A DNA stretch of 64,000 bases from Cyanoderma ruficeps (Eukaryota; Chordata; Aves; Passeriformes; Timaliidae), in assembly GCA_008694505.1 (NCBI GenBank), contig VZDJ01000116.1:23741501-23805500 (forward strand). The letters run 5' to 3'. This document shows positions 13,001-24,900 of this stretch, piece after piece. Position 1 is the first letter of the stretch; every line of letters starts with the position of its first letter. The notes under the pieces were generated by a model. That model made no database searches. It was given only the letters and a program-made list of their open reading frames with translations, and was not told the DNA's origin. Made by a program: the position numbers and the translations under genes.

Positions 13001-14789
13001 AATTGCCACAGCAGATACGATGTCCAGAAGGGGCCTAAAAAATTTCAACAGCATTGCCATGAAAGTGGGAGAAGTTGGCCATGGCAGGTCACATCAACTC
13101 AACCAACAAAAGAAGCGTTTGGCAGAAAAGAGCACAAGATGAGACACCAGTCAAGTCCCATATAACCCCAACCACCAGTGACACAGTTAGAAAGCAAAAC
13201 ACATCCCAAACCCTGACATGCTCATGAAGGGATCAGGTCTTTTATAGCTGAGGCAGCATTCTGCTCTTGCTGCACAGACCTGGCCGCCCAGAGGCTGCTT
13301 TAACTTGAGCTGACATCCAAGGCTGCAGCATCCTCTTCCAGCTCCTGGTGACAGTTGCATTTGAGAGAAACCCTGGTCACTCCCTGTGGACCAGGATAAA
13401 GCTCCTTTACCCAGAAATGCATCAGCTGAAAATGCCTCTGGACAGAACAGACCTCTTGGGGCCTCTCTGCAGCTGACTGAAGCTTTGGGGAGACTTTGCA
13501 GCCACAGAGCAGGGCAGAGCTGTTGAACACCAACTGCTGTCCCCATGGGAATGAAGCAAGCATTCAGACTGAAGGCTTACAGGGTGCCTGTCATAAAGGA
13601 AAACTTGTCAGCTCAACCAGCATTACCCAATTAAAAGGCAAAGGATTTAAAAATGCCAAAAATCAGTATAATTAGAAGCTTTCCATGCAATAGCTCCTGG
13701 GCATGAACAATTTCACTAACCAAGCTGCAGCTACCGCAGTGCTGTGCTAAGTGAAGCTGTAAGGATGATGGGCAGGCACTGCATACAGCATTCAGCTATT
13801 TTATAAACAGACATTTCTCTTACGCATTGTACTGTGCTGCAAGAAGTGGCTGCAGCTTCAATTCTGTCAATATAACACACACTAAATCACAGTCTATCCC
13901 TGAAGCATTTTTTTTTTCCTCTGACAGCCTCAGCATTCCAGTGCATGGAAAGAACATAAAGATTCCTGGCATCACAAATCACTGCTTTACTACCTGGTCT
14001 TCTGTCTTCTAACCAAATCCCTCCTGCACAGGTTCTCCCTAGGTCACAAGTTACTTCATTCCAGTATTGCACTGCACCAATCTTGCAACTTGGCAGAAAA
14101 CAAAACGTGATACCCTGTCATCAGATAGACAAATGAATCTGTCAGTCTATTCTTCCCTTTGTCAGCTGCATGCTAGAGAATTGTTACAGGTTACTTCAAA
14201 TCAACACACAATTGAGACTTCATTTAGGAAGCACTGAGAGAACATTTAGATACCGGGAGGGGGAAGAACCCAGTAGAGCATCCTGAAGATTCAACTAGTT
14301 TCTAAGTAGTGTTTTCTGGTTTAGTTGGGTTTTTTTAATGGACACTTTATGACTCTTTTATTCCACTTACACTGAAATTGTGCTACGTCATTCAAAACGT
14401 ACCCTAAATCCGACTATAATCAAACTTAACCTTTTAAGTTTCCCCATACATTTGTGCCAGCAACGTTGGCTCAGCATTACAGTTTCCTCAAGCCTTTGCA
14501 GCATACAGTGAGGAAGAAGGCATGGAGAGATCGAATGCAATCAGGCTGAGTCTGCATTTCCCTTAGGGTTATTCACCCATATCATTTGTATCCTAGGAAC
14601 CCTCTTCCCTCCCCCAGCTCCGTTCCCACACAAGGAGAGACCACCCCGTCCTGCAAAGGCTGCGCTGTTTTTATCAGCCACAGTGTAACCCCAAAGGGAT
14701 CAAACCCACAGCATCCTTGTTTCAGGAAATACAAGATTCAGCTCAGCTCGAGTCAAGTTTCCAGAATCGGAGACATGTGGCCCCTTTAA
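4063..14789 (-). other. HSPA12A: HSPA12A intron 1, main body
   Basis: About 10.7 kb of intron, AT-rich, without a recognisable exon, RNA gene or transposon. Minor features are a G7 plus purine tract at 7275-7300, an A-rich run at 9817-9828 and two AAGGTCAC sites at 12465 and 12491. The longer open frames here (for example 5997-5644 and 13546-13187 on the minus strand) match no family I recognise and have no exon-like borders. Confidence 0.6.
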
Positions 14790-15960
14790 CGTGGTAAAAC
14801 AGCTCCGGTGGGGGTTTCCCCCACCCCTACACCTCGCTGGGAGCTCCCCGGTCCCCGGGCTGCGCCAGGATGCTCAAGCGCTCAGCCCACACAGCGCTGT
14901 CTCTCCCACCCGGCTGCCAGGTCTTTCTTTTCCAGCGCAGCAGGCTTCTCGCTATACAGGGGTGCTGCCTCTATGTCAGCAGCAGCCCCCGTGCTCCAGT
15001 CCGAGCCCTCCTCCCCCTGGTCGCTGCTGGGAAAGGGAGAGACCCCGACTCGCGGGGAGGACGGAGCCACAAAGGCCCGTCCGGCGGGGATGCCGCGCCC
15101 GCCGCAGCGCCCCGGCGCCGGCCAGGGCGGCCGCCCCGCCTCGCCCCCGCCCGGCCGTGCCGCCGCATTGTTTTGTCACCTGGGTCCCCCCGCGGTGCGG
15201 CACCGGCTCCCCGGGGACCGCCCGCGATGGAGGAGCAGCGGCGCTGCCCGGCGGGCGGGGGTTCCGCGGGGCGCGCTCCGCACCGAGCCCTCTCCTCCCG
15301 CAGCCGGCCCTGCCCGCGGGGCATCATCCCCCGAGCCGGGGCACCGCCGGCCCTGCCCTGCCCTGCCCCGCCTCCGCGGCCACGGCCGGGACATTGTCTG
15401 CCGCCTCCCGCCTCCCCGTGCTCCGGACGGGGCTCCCTCCGGCTCCAGATGGTTTCCCTCCATAAGCCGCGGCCGCCCCGCCGGGGCCGCGCCGCGCCCG
15501 CCGCCGGCAGCGCTCCTGCATTGCGGCGGGGCCCCCCTCACCTGCGGCACCGCTCTCCGCCTCCGACATGGCCCGCTCCCGCCGCGCTCCCGGGGCACAC
15601 GGGCCGGCGGCGGAGCTGCGCTGCCCACCCCGGGGGAGGCTCCGCCGCTCGCTCCAGTCCCCGCCCCGCTGCGCCTTCCTGCGGCCGGTGCGGAGCCCAG
15701 GGGAAGAGGCTGCGCGCCCGGGCCGGCGCTGACGGGCTGCCCGCGCCGGCTGCGGGGCTGCGCCGCCCCTCCCCGCCCGCTCCCGCAGCCGCACAAGGAA
15801 GGCACCGGCGAGGGGGGGCCGCCTGCGAGGGGCGGCCCGGCCCCAGATGCGGATTTCACGGCCACTGAAGCGGAAACCCCTCCGCGGTGACAGGCATAGA
15901 AAGAGACCCCTCTCTGTGGCCGGAGGTGACACCCCGGCTCAGCCCTGTGCGCCGGGAAAA
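14790..15960 (-). promoter_or_regulatory. HSPA12A: CpG island, HSPA12A promoter and first exon
   Basis: A sharp change to very high G+C with dense CpG dinucleotides, between AT-rich flanks. Densest CpG runs at about 15080-15880 contain many GGGCGG/CCCCGCC-type Sp1 boxes. The island encloses the HSPA12A start codon at 15569. Transcription on the minus strand would start to the right of that codon, probably between 15580 and 15950, without an obvious TATA box, as is usual for CpG-island promoters. Large overlapping open frames on both strands here come from the scarcity of AT-rich stop codons and are not evidence of other genes. Confidence 0.85.
15542..15569 (-). CDS. HSPA12A: HSPA12A coding exon 1 (start codon, 9 codons)
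   Basis: Short first coding exon in the CpG island. It reads MSEAESGAA plus one base G, followed by the donor CAG/GTGAGG. The single leftover G combines with AT at the start of the next exon to give Asp, so the joined N-terminus is MSEAESGAADAVSTSTYSSP. This resembles the acidic, Gly/Ala-containing start of mammalian HSPA12A. The context has G at -3 but T at +4, so it is adequate rather than strong. The same frame stays open upstream on the minus strand to another ATG at 15932, so a longer N-terminus cannot be excluded. I chose 15569 because its length and residues suit the family. Mapping by phase and donor is good; direct similarity is weak because the exon is short. Confidence 0.75.
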
Positions 15961-18900
15961 GGGTGCGGGAGTCCTGTAGGGACGGAGCGTGAGGAGGCTG
16001 CGAAGGTTACCCCAGCTGTTCCCCGGGTTGTCGGGGGAGTGTAGGTACAGATAACCCGGACTTGCAGAAATCACGGACGGGTCCCTCAACATCATGTATT
16101 ACGGGGTGGCTTGTACGGCATGGGATTCTTTATATTTGTCTTCGGAGTGAACTGTCCCACATGGTTCTGCAGTGCTGTCAGGCCGAGAACTTCCTGTTTG
16201 CAGTGATTTTTAGCTACTTGTCTCCAGGACCTGGGAGAGAGACGCCCCTACTGTCACTTGACCCATGATGAAGTTTAAGAGTTTTCCAAACTAAGTAAGA
16301 AGCCATTGCAAACACAAGAGAATAAAAATAAGGCTGGTACCCTGCCGTGAACAATCCTGAAGCCAGAAAAGGTTTTCCCTCTTGTCCACCCGTGCTTCAC
16401 GGTGTAATTCTCCTTTACTTGCCACCCTCAGCAGCCATTCATATTTTGAAAGCAGTGCTAGCATTTCACGTGAACAAAAATAAGGTCATTCACTCCAAGC
16501 ACAGCCTCAGTTCCTTGCTGACTCTTGAGCTCAGGAGGTCACTGATATTCAGGACAGTCTAAAAATCCACCCAAAGTTCTCCCAAGTCCCCTCACCAAAG
16601 CTGTTCACACAAGGTGGGGTCCCTGTGTGAACCAGGGAATTTTGAAGCAAAGCCCCCAGCACTGCAGGTGCTTACTCAGCACCTCCCTCTATTTTTCCCC
16701 TGGTTTCTTGCTCTCATGGCATTTGCTCTGTTCCCTGTTGGCTTTATTGCCTCTGAGGACTGAAGGTGTGGCACAAAAGTTAAAGCAGTAAATTTCTTCA
16801 CATCTGTACACCTGGCTCATCTCATAAGCCTTCACAGCCTTCACCCACCCTGTACAGACTCAAAAGAACTGTCTCATCCTGAAATCCGCTGTCTCATCCA
16901 GGGAAAATGCAGAACTCATTTCTCCTGCCTCCCATAATCAGCTGCACAAAGGGATTTTCCAAACTGTTGAGGAGGAGAGAGGGAAGGAGCACGCCGGGAT
17001 GGTGGGACAGCATCATTCCATGGCTCACATGGGATTAACCTGCTCTTGGGGACACTCAGTAACTGGGGATCCCTCATGCGATTAACAAAGACAAGACAGC
17101 ACATAGTGGGACATCGGGCACTGGAATTGCCTCTTCCTGCTCTTCCTCAGCTCCACACCAGGCAACAAAGGGGAACATCTGGCCAAGAGTCAGCTTTAAT
17201 TACCTATTCAGAGTCAGGCTGAATATTTATGCTGTCATTAAACAGCCTCGGAAATAAGAAACCAAACAACTCTAGTACTTGGTTTCCTGACAAGAGACTT
17301 AAATAGCAGAAACTTTTGCTTCAGATTAAATGCACTTCAATAGCAATTAATGGTCGGCTTTAAACATGTATTGAGGTAATTAACAAAGGCAGAGGAAAAG
17401 AAAAGACGCAACCAAGAAACTCGTAAACACATATCCAAATAATACACTTTCTGGAGAAAAAATATAGTATTCAGGCTAGTTTTTCCTGATCCCTCGAGTA
17501 ACAAGACAACACACAAAAATAGCATTTACTGGGTACAGACATCTTTCCGAATGTCACGGCAGTGACTACATTATTCAATATCAAGCCAGGTTGCCTAAGT
17601 TACACACTCAGCTGTAGGTGTTTTGAATAATGCAGAAGAAGAATATTTGAAGGCATGTGACTGACTGCTAGTTTCAGAAATTAGACCCTTTTCCAGAGAG
17701 CTTAGTATGTCCTTTTAAAACCTAATGAGAGGAACCACATTAAAAGAAAAAAAAAAAGCATCTGAAGTAAAATTAGATTCTCAGCCTGAAATATAAAATT
17801 AAGAATTAAAGCTCCTTAAATTTAATTTTGTTTTATAAAGGCAAAAAATAATAGAAAAATAAACTGTAGAACAATAAAATGTTACATTTTTTTTCTCTTA
17901 TCTTTTTCTCACTTGCAAATGAAAAAAAAGTATATTTCATGTGAAAGAAAAACACTTTTTGAAAAGGTCATTGTCTCAAGTGAGCCTGCCCTGGGGCTGA
18001 AGAGGCTTCATTTTTGTTACTTACTGCATAGGGAGTTTTTCATTCTTTTGGTCATTTTACAAGGTGGTTTGGAATCTGTGGGTTTAAAGATTATCTTATA
18101 AGCATAACGGAAAATGAGTCAAAAGATAGTGATCAAGAGGTAAAAATGGATGGTCAAATTTTGAAAAGGACGCCCTGAGTCGTCATCTGCATCCTCTGAA
18201 CACCTGTTCCTACAAACACCTTGGCGTGTCCCTTGCACAACAGTCGATTTCTGTGTGGGTCTGGAAAGAATTTCTTTCCTTCTCAGGGAAGTGACATCAG
18301 CTGGCTTAGTACACTACAGGGGAGTAGCAGCAGAAAGGAAGAACCTCTTTTTTCACCCGGAAACATCAAAGTGGTTTTGTGTCAGACTGCCAAGGCACCC
18401 ATCAGTGTTCAACTCAAGCACCAGCTCAGTTGTTATGGCATTATTCTGACTATGAAGAAAAGCAGGATTTCTGCAGAAGCTTGGGGCAGTGTCTGCTGTT
18501 AATTCCCCCTTGCATCTGCTTGGGAATGAAGAGCTCAGAAGCAATCAAGAAGGGATTTAATACACTGTCGTCTCTGTCTGCAGCCTACGTGATCCCCAGA
18601 AAGCTGCACCCTCCAACCATTCCATTCATCACACAAAGAGTTCAGATACACTGGCATAAACTGACAGTGCATGAAAAATAGCTGCTTAACCTAGCCCTGA
18701 TTTTAGCAGAGCTACCACGTGCATGTTCTCCATTAGCATCAATAAAAGTTTCATGAGAGGGTTGAAGATCACTACAGTGTCCTCTCAGGGCCATTCCCAC
18801 ATGTTGTAAGAGCTGCAAAAAACTGTGTGTGGTCAGTGAAAAGAGCTATGTGCTCCTCACTCCTGAGTACCAGAGTCTCAGTGAGGCAGTGATGGGGTAG

Positions 18901-21900
18901 CCCTGAGAATCAGTGAGCTGGAAACACCAGGCAGAGAGATCTGGAAGAAATAGAGTTATTGAATATTGTTTTCAATGCACCTGGCAACAAGATGTACAGA
19001 CATTATCACAGACACAGAAAGCAGCGAGCCACTGAAGCCCAACACCCAGTTCAGCACTGGCACCAGGGAGAGTTGAGTCTTTAAACTACACCACATTTAA
19101 AACAAAAGAATAGAAAGCAGGTAAGCATGCCTTTCCTTGCAACTCAGGAACCCCTCATCAAGCACAAGCTCAATTAAAATTCCTAGAGTAATAGTTTCTG
19201 ACTTCAAAATTTCCTCTTATGTAGTTTCTGGAGCATCAATAAACATACAGTACCTGTTTTTTGTTTGTCACCTGTATAACTGTTATTGCTGTCTCCTCCT
19301 TCATTCCAGCTGTTCAATGTTTCACCTTTACAGCACTTTAACCTCTCCATTTCTGCTTATTCCTGGGATAAAAAATTAGAAATTATTTTTATTATAGAGC
19401 CAACTGGCAATCTGTTTCACTAGATGCAATTTTATCTTCCCCCTCACTAAAAACAGCCTTTTATTTTAATACTCAAGAAATCTCTATAAAGATAAGAAGA
19501 ACGAAAAACTATTCATCACTGTCACAGCCTTTCATAAAGAAGCTTATTGTGCATGAAGGAACATGAAGGGTTTCTTCAAAAGGAACAGGTTATATAATAT
19601 TCACCTGTCTTTTATACATTTCTCATTCCCCATATCCCGACATGTGTTGGAAGTGTTTTACTCTGGAAACACTGCCTGCAAAAAATTCTCCAGCATTTCT
19701 CAGCAGGATGGTTTTACAGGAAAACTGCTGGGCTGGTGGAACCGAGAGTGTGTTGAGCTCACAGATCTCTGGCTCACTTACTTATCTCAAGAGTGCTTTC
19801 AAGTATGACAGTCCTCACACTGTCTGGGTGTGACCAGCACTCCCAAAAGATAAATATTCTATAGTCTTCTTGTGGACCCAGTGGTCTGTGGTAGCTGCTG
19901 TGTGCACAGAACTAAAAGGTAAGTTCAGTCCCAAAAATCTCCACTCATATTGTGTGTCCTGAACACCATTTTTCCTCAAATCCTTTGCCCTTCTTCTACC
20001 TTAGATGTATTAAAGCCAAAGAAAACAAATCAAAAAAAACCCCACACAAACCTCCAACAAACAAACAAAATCCCAGAAGAAACAGATTTATTATATAACA
20101 ACATTGTCACCCCATCATCTATTACTCTCCAGACATGTACCCATCCATATACAGTTAAAAATGCTGTTCTGTCAAGGCATTTTTAAAATATCAACCAGAT
20201 TGTGCATCCATATTGGCTTGTTTCACCATTCATTGCTCATCACTCTAAAAGAAACAAAGCTCTAAATGTATCAAACAATAAACTTAGTTTCGTGGCATGG
20301 CTCCCATGAACATGTGCACTGCTTAAGTGAGTGATGAGCATGTCGGCTCCCACTGAAGTCAATAAAAGTGGCAGATGGCTCAGCCACCTCTGAAACCAAG
20401 GAACTCCAGTTGCGTGGGACAAAATTCTCCAAAGTCAATCTGCATACTTTATGTCTTGTTTCTCTGGTCCAGAGAAAGATGTGCCCCTCAGGAGGCACGT
20501 TTAGGTAGCATTGTTCACACCCTCGCTTTGCAGACTGCTTCACTGAATTATACAGTATTAGCAAAATTTCAGGGTTATTTGCAGTGTAAGGAAGAGTTCT
20601 GTCCCTTAAAAAGATCTTGCAGCACTTCAAGAATACAAAAATTTGCCAGCGTAAAGGGGAAAGGACTCGGAAAATTATCAGACTCATTAAGTGACACGGG
20701 AGTCCATTCTGTCACTGTGCACCTGTGACAGATAAAAACGTCAGCACAGAAATACAGAAAACATGAGAGCTACCAGGCTCCTTCCCAACTGCTTTCTGAA
20801 ACTTCCTGTGGGCCACTAGAAAGAAAAGGCAGCGTGCTGAAAGACAAGCAACATGTGATTGACATGACACTCAAAACAAATTGAATCCAAGGGGAAAGTC
20901 TGAATCTAGAATTATGTGTAGTCTCCACAGATTGATTGCTCATAAACAGACATTTAGGTTTTATGTAGGGACATATCAGCTTAATGCTTTTGGGGATTTT
21001 TCCCTGAGATGTTTGAGAAACTGTGTGGAGAATATCCAAACCTAATGAAAGTGTCACCCAGATCCTCCAGATTAGCACAGAACAAACCGGAAAAGTGGGA
21101 ACTGGGATGCACGTCGTATTTCATCCATCTCACCCTCTGTCTAGGGGGTCAGAGTGATCCCACTGAGACACACACGTGCAGAGGAATGAAGGAAGTTTAA
21201 AGGCCAGCTGCAGAAATGGAGGAGAGCAAAGCCACGGAGTAAATGAGAAATAACAGCAGAAGCTACTTGCAGTATACAGAACAATCTGTGGCTCCACCTA
21301 AAGCTGGACAAACGGATTACTCACTGATTACTTACTGGAGTAAATCCTAAGGAGCTCCATTGAGCTCCAGCTTCCATCTGACATTTAAATGCAGCAGGGA
21401 TATTTTAGATTTTGCAGGGAAATGAAAAATAAGCAAAAACTCTCTGACACTCTTAAGAAGTACCTGGTAAATATTGATTTTTTTTTTCATTCCAATATAT
21501 TTTGATAGGTTTTACAACCTTTAACATTTCATATATATGAACATCATCTATATGAATATTATATAATTTGAATTTTACTTCTAAGAATATTATTCAAAAA
21601 TAAAAGGCAAAGCTCTTGTAACAGATGTTTTACAGAGATATGTCTTAGGAATGCTCATGAAATATAAATCTGCAGATATAAGTGATGTTGGATATTTTCA
21701 GAGCATAGCTTCTTTTAAAAAAAATATTTGGTAGAAAAATAAATTTAGAACATCAAATGGTACTATTTATTCAGTCATGGGCAGAAATAGCACAGTAAAT
21801 CACACACAGGAAGGAAAAATAGAAATGCTCCTAGACGTAGTGGGGATAGATATTTTAGCATGAATCCACTGGTTGAAGTCCTTACAAAACATTTGAGGAA

Positions 21901-24900
21901 ATTCTGATAACTAACACATTTGTAAAAATTAAAAGGCTGAATTATCAGCCAGTCACCAGTGTGAGTCATTTATTTACTCCTGGTTAAAATGTCTGAACTG
22001 AATGGTGCCATGAGCATCACCGACATTTTCTCAAAACTTTGATGTGCTACTCCTCTCTGCACATTCTCTTTTAATCCCACATAGTTCTATTTTTGGAATC
22101 TTTAATGAGGGCATACATATAAATGGAAGTACAGAATATCCCAAATGAATTGAGTGAGGTTTTCCACTCAACGTCTAATTTATCTCACCATAGGTTACAC
22201 GAGACCTGGGATAATTGTTTTCCTCCCTAATCACTAAAGGCATGCAAATTCCAGAAGATTGTACCATTCTATCACTTGTTTTAAAATCTCCCTGGGGAAA
22301 GACATCAATACCATTTTTTTTACAATTTCTAAACGTGGAGTATAGTAGGCTAAAATAAAGACTATGAATCAATAAGTTGCATTGTTCCTGCACAGAGGAG
22401 GGAATACCATGAGTAGTAGCAAGTAAGTAAAAAGACGAATTTTATAATAAGTAACAATCCAACAGTCATCTATTGATGTGACTATTTTTAAGAAAAGTAG
22501 TTCATTTTACAAGATTAGCATCACTGAAATGTCCAATATATCTAGCTTCTATAAATGAATATTGAATTAATTACAACAGTTATATAAGAAAATGGAAGCA
22601 AAAATAAGCCATTTCTCTACTTACAAAAAGGTAAATGAGAATATAATTTGTCTCTGACTTCAGAATTCACTAATTAAAAAAAAATAATAATAAAGATAGC
22701 ATAACTCTACTGCCTTAAAATGTCTTTGTGATCAGAAACTGTGACTCAATCTTGCTTTGGTAAAGCATAAAGCTGTGAGCTGGAGAAGTCCTTTATTTTT
22801 TCGTTCTCATTTAATTACAACAGACTGCACCAAAATCTTCAAACTGGCCCATACAATGCAAGGAACGTCCTTCCTCCTATTAAATCTGTTGGATTTGCTT
22901 GAGGTATTTTCAATAATGATTTATTATTTTAGTCTTCTTTTCCAGCAGAGAAGAATGTTGTTGACATTCCTGTAAGTGTTCAGCCTAAATTATTACTAAA
23001 CTGCTCAGGTCTGGTAATTCAATAAACTAAGAATTTGTTCAGGAGAAAAACTAATACTTGTTTAAATGTTATCACTTTCTTAAACTTAACTACCAGAAAA
23101 ATGATGCTTTAAGTCCTTGAAGAAACAGGGTGAAATCATAATAATTTTCTTTTTCATTGATGAAAGAAGAGTCCCATAACATTAAACCCATTGGTTGCAA
23201 TAAAAGATCTGATTTTTATTTCTTGATGAAGATTACCATTTAGAAAATGACATAGATTATTATTTTTCTACTCTATGTATGCATGTGTGCCTTACAAAGC
23301 CAGGATTTTCACTGAGCACAAGAATACTGCAGGCCTTTTTGTACTTGAGACGTGAGGGCAAGCCCTGGTTACAGCTTCTTTCCTCTGGATCCAAATTCTT
23401 TCTAAATCAATGGAAAATCTCCCTGTGATCTTTTTTAAAAAATTCTTTAATGTTAATAACTTGAAATCACGTTAGGTGATGGCCGCCTTGGTGGCTGGGA
23501 GCTGTATAATGGAGGGTGTAATATATGCTGATGTTTTTACTGCAGATATTCTATAAGGCAGCACATCCTTCACCTGTGCTGTTACACAGGAACTGCGTGT
23601 ACATCCCCACAACGGCTGGCACAGAATTTGGATTCGGGTTTTTCAAGAAGGCTGCTACACATGAGGAATTTGGACTTAAAAAACCAGGGAGAGGTCATGC
23701 TGAAAAGGAGACAGGATTGCTCTCAGAATCCTGCAACACCAGCAGATCTCAGGAAGGAGGTTTGGAAAGCCAAAGAGAGGGAATGCACTGAGATTAATGA
23801 GTTCACACCTCGGATGATCTTTGTCCATCCAAGATCTCCTGGCTTTGAAACACAGGGCAATGAAAGGAAATGTAGGGGCATCTTTAAATCAGTTCTGCAA
23901 AAGGTATCTGTCATATGGGCAGGGTGCAGGCACAATAAAAAAGCCATCACCACAGGAACCTGCATTTGGTTTGTTTAGAATGGCAGCAAAACATTTCTGG
24001 TGAAAAGAAGTGCTTGACAGTGTTTGTGAATAGTGAAATACGTGTAAAAATACTCTTCAAATCTATTTGACATCTGTCTTCCAAAGGACTGCATTTTCAA
24101 TCTTTTGCCTTAAGCTTGCATATGACTGCTCTGTTATTTAGAAAGTAGTGACCTTCTTTTTACTAATATAAAGAATGGGCAATTTTAAATTGAAATGTAC
24201 AAAACTACTGCCATTAAATTATAATTTAGTGCTGTGCTCAATGCAGAAGCAGTCCTCCTCCTGGAATAGCCTTCTTCCAAAGAAATGGAAAAAAAACAGT
24301 CAGAGACGACAAGTTTAAATCAAATCAAATGGTTCACTAACATAATTCTGGTGCTAGCATAAAAGTAGGCCTTCAGGTTGCATGACTTAAACAAAAATGG
24401 GTAGTAAACAAAAAAATAACTATGAAGATACTGCTAAAGAAACAGAAGGAGCACACGGTGAGGAATTTACAGCGAGGAGTCATGGCCTGGAGAAGAATAA
24501 GCATGAGGAGATAAGAATAGTATTTTTGAAAACAAGGTCATTGCAGAAAAGGTTTCAGATTCCAGACTATGTTTATAGCCTTTGGTGTCAAGCTGCCTGA
24601 GAAGAGATTCAGAAGGACTGACTTTGTAAAAGTAAATTTTCTCTGTCATCCTTTTTCTCACCCGAGGTGCTATCTGTCAAGGCCTATAAACTTCACTGTA
24701 GATAGATTATGTTAATAAGACATGAAATAATGTATATGGCTACAGAGAAAAATAGGGTGCTCGTATCAAATACATTTTCCTGTTCATCCATGCAAGGTCT
24801 GAGGGGCACTTTCTGCAGATAAATGGGCCTGGAATTATGTTAATTTAAAATGGTGTTCCCAGTTATAAACAGATCGTGCAGACAATGTTCATGTAAGCAA

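Larger units (their letters stand above)
1..15700 (-). other. HSPA12A: HSPA12A gene, 5' part (gene span, exons listed separately)
   Basis: Span of the 5' portion of HSPA12A on the minus strand; the rest of the gene lies to the left of the window. HSPA12A is a divergent Hsp70-superfamily protein with an actin-like ATPase fold and no classical substrate-binding domain. Three coding exons are visible (15569-15542, 1804-1719, 520-393). They have GT/AG borders and phases 1 and 0 that join without a frame break, giving 80 complete codons. The joined N-terminus carries the Hsp70 phosphate-binding signature DFGTTSS at about residues 58-64. Intron 1 is about 13.7 kb and intron 2 is 1198 bases. The upper limit is approximate because the transcription start cannot be fixed; the gene probably starts in the CpG island. 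HSPA12B is the alternative family member, but the SSPAKSLGD...GITPLSPSHIV segment is, from my knowledge of the family, typical of HSPA12A. Confidence 0.9.

Noticed and set aside
14791..15932. Several long overlapping frames on both strands (up to 360 codons) in the CpG island
   Set aside because: Multiple frames are open at once because GC-rich sequence rarely contains stop codons. The residues are Arg/Pro/Ala/Gly-rich with no domain. Only the short HSPA12A exon is supported by splice site and phase.
20330..20400. CCCACTGAAGTCAATAAAAG resembling a phrase seen in ancient amniote repeats
   Set aside because: Too short and isolated to assign to a family without a library search.
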